A program made the position numbers and the translations under genes. The notes beneath the pieces were generated by a model, which worked only from the letters and a program-made list of their open reading frames with translations, was not told the DNA's origin and ran no database searches. Positions 59,566-64,000 of a DNA stretch of 64,000 nucleotides are shown here, in pieces. Source of the DNA: Mycolicibacterium sp. P9-64 (GTDB lineage: Bacteria; Actinomycetota; Actinomycetes; Mycobacteriales; Mycobacteriaceae). The stretch covers positions 1 to 64,000 of the forward strand of contig NZ_NPKO01000003.1 of the NCBI RefSeq assembly GCF_008329605.1. Direction: 5' to 3'. The stretch's first letter is position 1, and each line of letters starts with the position of its first letter.

Positions 59566-60489
59566 ATGGCGAGTCAACAGGCAACGGAGTTCGCGAACTT
59601 CCTCGCGTCCCTCGGCCAGAGTTCGTCGAACCCGGACTCCGGGCTGGCGGCGGTGCGCAACATCACCGAGAACATCCACTTGGCAACGAAGGAGCCCGAA
59701 GGGGTCACATATGCGGAGGTCGACGCGGGAGGCGTCGAGGCGCTGTGGTGCATCCCCAACGACAGCGCGCCAGACGCCGCGCTGTTGCACACCCATATGG
59801 GCGGAAGTGTGCTCATGTCCATGCATTCCGATCGAAAAGCCGCAGCGCACATAGCGAAGGCGGCAGGCGCGCGTTCGCTAGTGCTGAACTTCCGGCGCTC
59901 GCCGGAACACAAGTACCCGGCACAGATCGAGGATGTCGTCAACGCCTACCACTGGCTGCTGGAGCAGGGTTACCAACCCCGCAAGATCGGCAGTGTGGGC
60001 CACTCGATCGGCGGCTACCTCGCCGTGGCGCTGGTGCTGAGGCTGCGTGACCGTGGCGAGGCGCTCCCCGGGGCAATTCTCTCGATCTCCCCGTGGTCCG
60101 ATGTCACGCTGTCCGGTGCATCGATCGAGGCCAACGCCCACCTGGACAAGCTCCTTACCCGCGACGTACTGGAACTCTTCCGCTCGTGCTGGCTCGATGG
60201 GACGGGCGTGGAATGGACTGATCCCCAGGTGAATCTGCTGTCGGCCACACTGTCCGGCTTGCCCAGCACCGCGATCTACTACGGGGAGTCCGAACTACTG
60301 GCGTCCGATGCAGTTGCCTTGTCGGCGCGGGCGAAGAAGGCAGGAAACGATGTCGTGCTGCGGCAGGTCGACGAAGGTCAGCACTCGTTCATCATGGGCG
60401 CCGGCCGGGTCCCCGAGGTTGACCGAGCCATCGAAGAAATGGGTAGCTGGCTGCGTTCGACTCTTGGGCTCAAGGAGTCCGTCGCTTGA
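59566..60489 (+). CDS. alpha/beta hydrolase (HSL/LipR-like)
   Basis: 307 residues, esterase of the hormone-sensitive lipase family. The oxyanion motif is LHTHMGGSV, a variant of HGGG; nucleophile GHSIGGY near residue 146; Asp and His candidates in ELLASD and GQHSFIMG. It has a Rossmann-type core RKIGSVGHS. ATG 59566. First gene of a rightward set. Confidence 0.88.
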   Translation: MASQQATEFANFLASLGQSSSNPDSGLAAVRNITENIHLATKEPEGVTYAEVDAGGVEALWCIPNDSAPDAALLHTHMGGSVLMSMHSDRKAAAHIAKAAGARSLVLNFRRSPEHKYPAQIEDVVNAYHWLLEQGYQPRKIGSVGHSIGGYLAVALVLRLRDRGEALPGAILSISPWSDVTLSGASIEANAHLDKLLTRDVLELFRSCWLDGTGVEWTDPQVNLLSATLSGLPSTAIYYGESELLASDAVALSARAKKAGNDVVLRQVDEGQHSFIMGAGRVPEVDRAIEEMGSWLRSTLGLKESVA

Positions 60490-60538
60490 CCGACCGACGA
60501 TGTACTCGGCGCACGACGACTGATTTGGAGAATCCACG

Positions 60539-61354
60539 ATGCCGGACCAGGACTACCTATTGGGTCACTCCCACCCCGAAATCGACCGTCTCAAGCGGCA
60601 AGCAGAGATGTTGCGGCCCATTACCGAGCGATTGTTGACCTGCGCGGGGCTCAAGCAGGGCATGCGGGTGCTCGACATCGGCTGCGGCCCAGGAGATGTA
60701 TCGATGCTGATCGCTGATCTAGTGGGCCCGACGGGAAGCCTGGTCGGCATCGATCCGAGCAGGGCAGCTCTCGATGCCGCCCGGCAACGGTTCGGTGCAC
60801 TCGGTCGTACGAATGTGGAGTTCGTCCAGTCCAGTGTCGATACCTATGACGGCAGAGCTGGTTTCGACGCGGCGGTATGCCGATACGTGATGATTCATCA
60901 GACGGATCCCACTGAGTTCCTACGAGCAACCCGGAGACTCGTTCGCAGCGGCGGCCTCATAGCGGTTCACGAGATAGACGCAACGCGTGGCATCCAGTCC
61001 AACCCCCGAATTCCGTTGCTGCACGAGCTCTACGATGCCGTGACCCATGTCCTTACGCGGGCAGGCACCGCCTTCGACGTCGGCGGACGACTCGTCCAGG
61101 TATTCATCGGCGCCGGCCTGCCCGCACCTCGAATGTTTTCCGAGACCTTCGTGGAGAGCGGCGCGGACTCGATGTTCCTGTCATGGATGGTCGACATGGT
61201 CCGTGAAGTTCTCCCCCACATGATCGCGGCCGGCGTAGTGACCGAAGACCAAGTTCAGATCGACAGCCTGTCAGATCGGTTGCGGGACGAAGCAATCGAA
61301 CTGGGCAGCCAGCTCGAATTCGTTCCGCAGACGTGCGCCTGGACTCGAGCCTGA
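60539..61354 (+). CDS. SAM-dependent methyltransferase
   Basis: 271 residues. Motif I VLDIGCGPGDVSMLIADLVGP near 45, acidic loop GIDPS, motif post-I FDAAVCRYVMIHQTDP. Resembles the UbiE/COQ5 small-molecule methyltransferase group. ATG 60539 follows an ordinary GGAG site, 49 nt after the hydrolase stop. Substrate unknown, probably a small hydrophobic molecule handled by the neighbouring hydrolases. Confidence 0.88.
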   Translation: MPDQDYLLGHSHPEIDRLKRQAEMLRPITERLLTCAGLKQGMRVLDIGCGPGDVSMLIADLVGPTGSLVGIDPSRAALDAARQRFGALGRTNVEFVQSSVDTYDGRAGFDAAVCRYVMIHQTDPTEFLRATRRLVRSGGLIAVHEIDATRGIQSNPRIPLLHELYDAVTHVLTRAGTAFDVGGRLVQVFIGAGLPAPRMFSETFVESGADSMFLSWMVDMVREVLPHMIAAGVVTEDQVQIDSLSDRLRDEAIELGSQLEFVPQTCAWTRA

Positions 61355-61397
61355 GGTGTCGAAGTGACGTCGGCAAACGACACGATGAGAAACGAGA

Positions 61398-62192
61398 GTG
61401 GACATGCTCGAAGTGATCGACAAGGGAAGCGTGAGCGAGACCCACATGCACCCAGTGGTTTTCGTGCACGGGGCCTGGCATGCCGGCTGGTGCTGGGATG
61501 AGAATTTCCTAGACTTCTTCGCCGACCGTGGGTTCCGTGTTCTCGCGCCCAGCCTCCGAGGTCACGGGAGCAGCCCGTCACGCAGGCCGCTCTGGATGTG
61601 CTCGATTGCGGACTATGCCAGCGATGTAGCTGCTGTCGTCGAGGGTCTGCCGTCTGCACCCATCCTGGTGGGCCATTCCCTGGGGGGTTTCGTGGTGCAG
61701 AAGTACCTCGAAACGCATGACGCGCCTGCTGCGGTCCTGATGGCCTCGACTCCGCCCCACGGCCAGCTGCGTTCCCTACTACGATCGATGATTCGACATC
61801 CCTGGCGTTCAACGAAATTCGCGATTTCGGCCAATCCATCGGATCTGTACGGGACGCAAGCTGGTGCACGGGAGTACTTCTTCGGCAACGACGCGCCCGA
61901 CAGCCTGATCGACGCGTTCACGAGGCAGCTCCAACGGGACAGCACCCGCGCCGTCATGTTCGACGCGGTGGTCGCCGACCTCGTCGACACGCAGAGAATT
62001 CACACCCCGATGTTGATCGTCGGCGGCCAGCTGGACCAGGTCTACACCCCCAGCGACGTGCGTAGCACCGCCGCCGCCTACGAGACGGAGCCGATGATCT
62101 TCCCTGGCCTTGGCCACGAGCTGATGCTCGAGCCCGATTGGGCCGTTGTCGCCGGTTGCGTCGAATCCTGGCTCGTTAGCCGAGGGTTGTGA
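61398..62192 (+). CDS. alpha/beta hydrolase
   Basis: 264 residues. HGAWHAGWCWD oxyanion block near 24, nucleophile GHSLGGF near 93, Asp in GGQLDQVYTP and His in GLGHELMLE: the full triad of the hydroxynitrile lyase/salicylate-esterase-like group. GTG 61398 or ATG 61404. Its stop overlaps the start of the acyl-CoA ligase (GTGA). Confidence 0.88.
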   Translation: MDMLEVIDKGSVSETHMHPVVFVHGAWHAGWCWDENFLDFFADRGFRVLAPSLRGHGSSPSRRPLWMCSIADYASDVAAVVEGLPSAPILVGHSLGGFVVQKYLETHDAPAAVLMASTPPHGQLRSLLRSMIRHPWRSTKFAISANPSDLYGTQAGAREYFFGNDAPDSLIDAFTRQLQRDSTRAVMFDAVVADLVDTQRIHTPMLIVGGQLDQVYTPSDVRSTAAAYETEPMIFPGLGHELMLEPDWAVVAGCVESWLVSRGL

Positions 62193-63775
62193 TGTGCTTC
62201 ACCAGTCCCTTTCCCGATGTCGTCATTCCCGACCTCGAGGTGTTCGACTACCTCTTCGGTGACATCTCCCCTGCCGACCTCGAGCGTGTCGCGCTCGTCG
62301 ACGCGAAGACCTGCCGCGAGACCACCTATCGCGAGCTGATCGATGGAATCGAAGCGTTCGCCGCGAAGTTGTCATCCCTCGGAATCGGTGTCGGTGACGT
62401 CGTGGGACTGCTTTCACCAAACAGCACGGATTTTGCAGTCGCCTTTCATGGCATTCTGCGGGCAGGGGCGACCGCTACCCCCGTCAATGCGTTGTCGACC
62501 GCAGAGGAGATCGCCAGGCAGTTGGGCGATTCGCGGGCCACGATGGTGATCACCGTCGCCGCCTTGCGCGATCGGGCCGAAGCTGCCGCCGCGGCGGTCG
62601 GACTTCCAGCCAGCAAGGTCATCCTGCTCGACGGCGAAGCCCTTCGTCCTCAGTCCTCGGGGCGACGAGCAGTCGACCCGCGCTTTCGGCCGGAGACACA
62701 TCTGGCGGTGCTGCCCTACAGTTCGGGCACCACCGGCCTTCCCAAGGGCGTCATGCTCACTCATCGCAACCTGGTGGCCAATGCAGCCCAGGTTCAACCG
62801 CTGAAGATTCTCGGTGCCGACGACGTCATCATTGCCGTGCTGCCGTTCTTCCACATCTACGGCCTGTCGGTGCTGCTAACCGCCGCACTGGTCGCCCGGG
62901 CGAAGCTGGTCATCATGCCTTCGTTCGACCTGGAGGCATTCTTGGCCGCCATTCAGGACCACCGGTGCACGCGGGCCTTCATCGTGCCACCCTTGGCGCT
63001 TGCACTGGCCAACCATCCCGTCGTGACGTCCTACGATCTGTCCTCGCTGGGTGTGATCGTGTGTGGTGCAGCACCGCTCGACGCCGAACTCAATCGGACG
63101 GTGAACGCACGACTTGGTGTGACCGTGTTGCAGGGCTTCGGAATGAGTGAGTTGAGCGGAGTCGGCCACGGCATGCCGGTCGACGGTGGACGAGATTCAC
63201 TGGGCGTCGTGGCGCAACCGGATTCGTGCGGATGGACTCTCCCGAATGCGGTCAGCAAGATCGTATCCCCGGAGACGGGAGTGGAGATCGCCGTGCCCGA
63301 CCGAGGCCGCAGCGCCGCCGGTGAGCTGTGCTTCTCGGGCCCGAATGTCATGGTGGGCTACCTGGGCAATGCCGAGGCGACGGCCGACACCATCGACGCC
63401 GACGGCTTCCTGCACACTGGCGATCTCGCCTGTGTTGACGAGACCGGCTGCGTCTACATCATCGACCGCCTCAAGGAACTCATCAAGTACAAGGGCTATC
63501 AGGTGGCCCCCGCCGAGCTCGAGGCGCTGCTGCTAACCCACCCCGGCATCGCCGACGCGGCGGTTGTCGGCGTCAACGACCCGAAGTTCGGCGAAGAGAT
63601 TCCGAAGGCGTTCGTCGTCCCCAAGCCCTCCGTCCACCTGAGTGCGGCCGAGGTGATGGAGTTCGTAGCCCGAAACGTCGCGCCGTACAAGAAGATCCGT
63701 GACGTGCAGTTCATCGAGACGATTCCCAAGTCCCCAGCGGGTAAAATCCTCCGGAAAGCGCTCAGGGAGCGTTGA
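62189..63775 (+). CDS. acyl-CoA synthetase / 4-coumarate-CoA ligase-like (FadD)
   Basis: 528 residues, complete ANL enzyme: P-loop PYSSGTTGLPKGVML near 182, GFGMSELSG, DGFLHTGDL near 410, and the C-terminal KGYQVAPAELE with catalytic Lys in KSPAGKILRK. The hydrophobic HIYGLS and N-terminus point to an aryl- or medium-chain acyl substrate rather than very long chains. GTG 62189 (ATG 62192 possible) is coupled to the hydrolase. Last gene of the 59566-63775 set. Confidence 0.9.
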   Translation: MMCFTSPFPDVVIPDLEVFDYLFGDISPADLERVALVDAKTCRETTYRELIDGIEAFAAKLSSLGIGVGDVVGLLSPNSTDFAVAFHGILRAGATATPVNALSTAEEIARQLGDSRATMVITVAALRDRAEAAAAAVGLPASKVILLDGEALRPQSSGRRAVDPRFRPETHLAVLPYSSGTTGLPKGVMLTHRNLVANAAQVQPLKILGADDVIIAVLPFFHIYGLSVLLTAALVARAKLVIMPSFDLEAFLAAIQDHRCTRAFIVPPLALALANHPVVTSYDLSSLGVIVCGAAPLDAELNRTVNARLGVTVLQGFGMSELSGVGHGMPVDGGRDSLGVVAQPDSCGWTLPNAVSKIVSPETGVEIAVPDRGRSAAGELCFSGPNVMVGYLGNAEATADTIDADGFLHTGDLACVDETGCVYIIDRLKELIKYKGYQVAPAELEALLLTHPGIADAAVVGVNDPKFGEEIPKAFVVPKPSVHLSAAEVMEFVARNVAPYKKIRDVQFIETIPKSPAGKILRKALRER

Positions 63776-63875
63776 GATCTCGTTCTAAATCCTCCACGTC
63801 GCCGCACTGCCCCACCGTCGAGCCTTCCATGCCGCGCCCCCCATCACGATGCCCATTTGGCGGCGGGCGTCCATC

Positions 63876-64000
63876 ATGACGGGAAAGCCCAAGACGGAAT
63901 ACGCGCGAAGCGGTGGCATGCACGTGGCTTACCAAGTCGTCGGTGACCGCGGGCCAGATTTGCTCTTCATCCCGACTGCGGCCCACCCGATCGACCTGCT
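63876..64000 (+). CDS. adenylate/guanylate cyclase-family protein, partial (cut by edge)
   Basis: Only the first 41 codons lie in the window: MTGKPKTEYARSGGMHVAYQ and on to IPTAAHPIDL. The segment ARSGGMHVAYQVVGDRGPDLLFIP is the typical start of mycobacterial proteins that have an N-terminal alpha/beta hydrolase domain before a class III cyclase domain, sometimes with a LuxR part. ATG 63876 in a frame that is open to the edge. Identification is from the start only. Confidence 0.55.
   Translation, partial: MTGKPKTEYARSGGMHVAYQVVGDRGPDLLFIPTAAHPIDL

Overview
The window is high-GC actinobacterial DNA and almost certainly comes from a rapidly growing Mycobacterium (Mycolicibacterium-type). Three things support this. 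Most of it is a long block whose gene order mirrors the M. tuberculosis Rv1636-Rv1689 region in reverse. Many genes start with GTG and several look leaderless. The left edge carries a pre-rRNA leader, read leftwards, immediately downstream of tyrS, which is where rapid growers keep their second rRNA operon (rrnB). Rv numbers are recalled homologies, not search results.

Layout. 1-343: rrn leader and promoter on the minus strand. 344-10170: tyrS, mpg, an ABC exporter with its TetR regulator, a Trm112-like protein, a small secreted protein, a lipase/acyl-CoA-synthetase-like fusion (Rv1683 type) and an ABC-F ATPase. 10167-18598: the arginine operon argC-J-B-D-F-R-G-H, nearly all genes overlapping by 4 nt, with two ArgR-type boxes at the argC start. 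18756-24580: a virS/mymA-like acid-stress lipid locus (WS/DGAT acyltransferase, AraC regulator, Baeyer-Villiger monooxygenase, LipR-like esterase, SDR) lodged between argC and pheT. 24585-28138: pheST. 28198-34313: FMN glutamate-synthase-like protein, a duplicated mini-DivIVA protein, an adenylate cyclase with a rhomboid-like protein, an MpaB-family oxygenase and an acyl-CoA dehydrogenase. 34310-36399: infC-rpmI-rplT-tsnR. 36661-41887: DUF1844 protein, lysX and a membrane esterase.

41891-48228 is the least conventional part. It holds two overlapping genes of unknown function, a membrane-anchored protein, a CHAT-type caspase-like protease with intact His/Cys dyad, and a helical-repeat partner overlapping it by 4 nt. 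The ordinary order then resumes with an LpqH-like lipoprotein, a small acidic protein, an HTH_42 protein, uvrA, a metallo-beta-lactamase-fold hydrolase and a universal stress protein (Rv1636 type). From 55142 on the content is accessory: TesB thioesterase, secreted protein, methyltransferase, F420-type LLM oxidoreductase, TetR regulator, and a rightward run of hydrolase, methyltransferase, hydrolase and acyl-CoA ligase. A second cyclase-family gene is cut by the right edge.

Unexpected structure: a 20-bp core (CCCGTCGCTTCGCTCGCCCC) is amplified four times as 30-bp in-frame arrays inside two unrelated genes (3104-3223 and about 43031-43150), with a shorter copy between rplT and tsnR. infC starts at ATC. 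Three convergent gene pairs share one CTAG as both stop codons.
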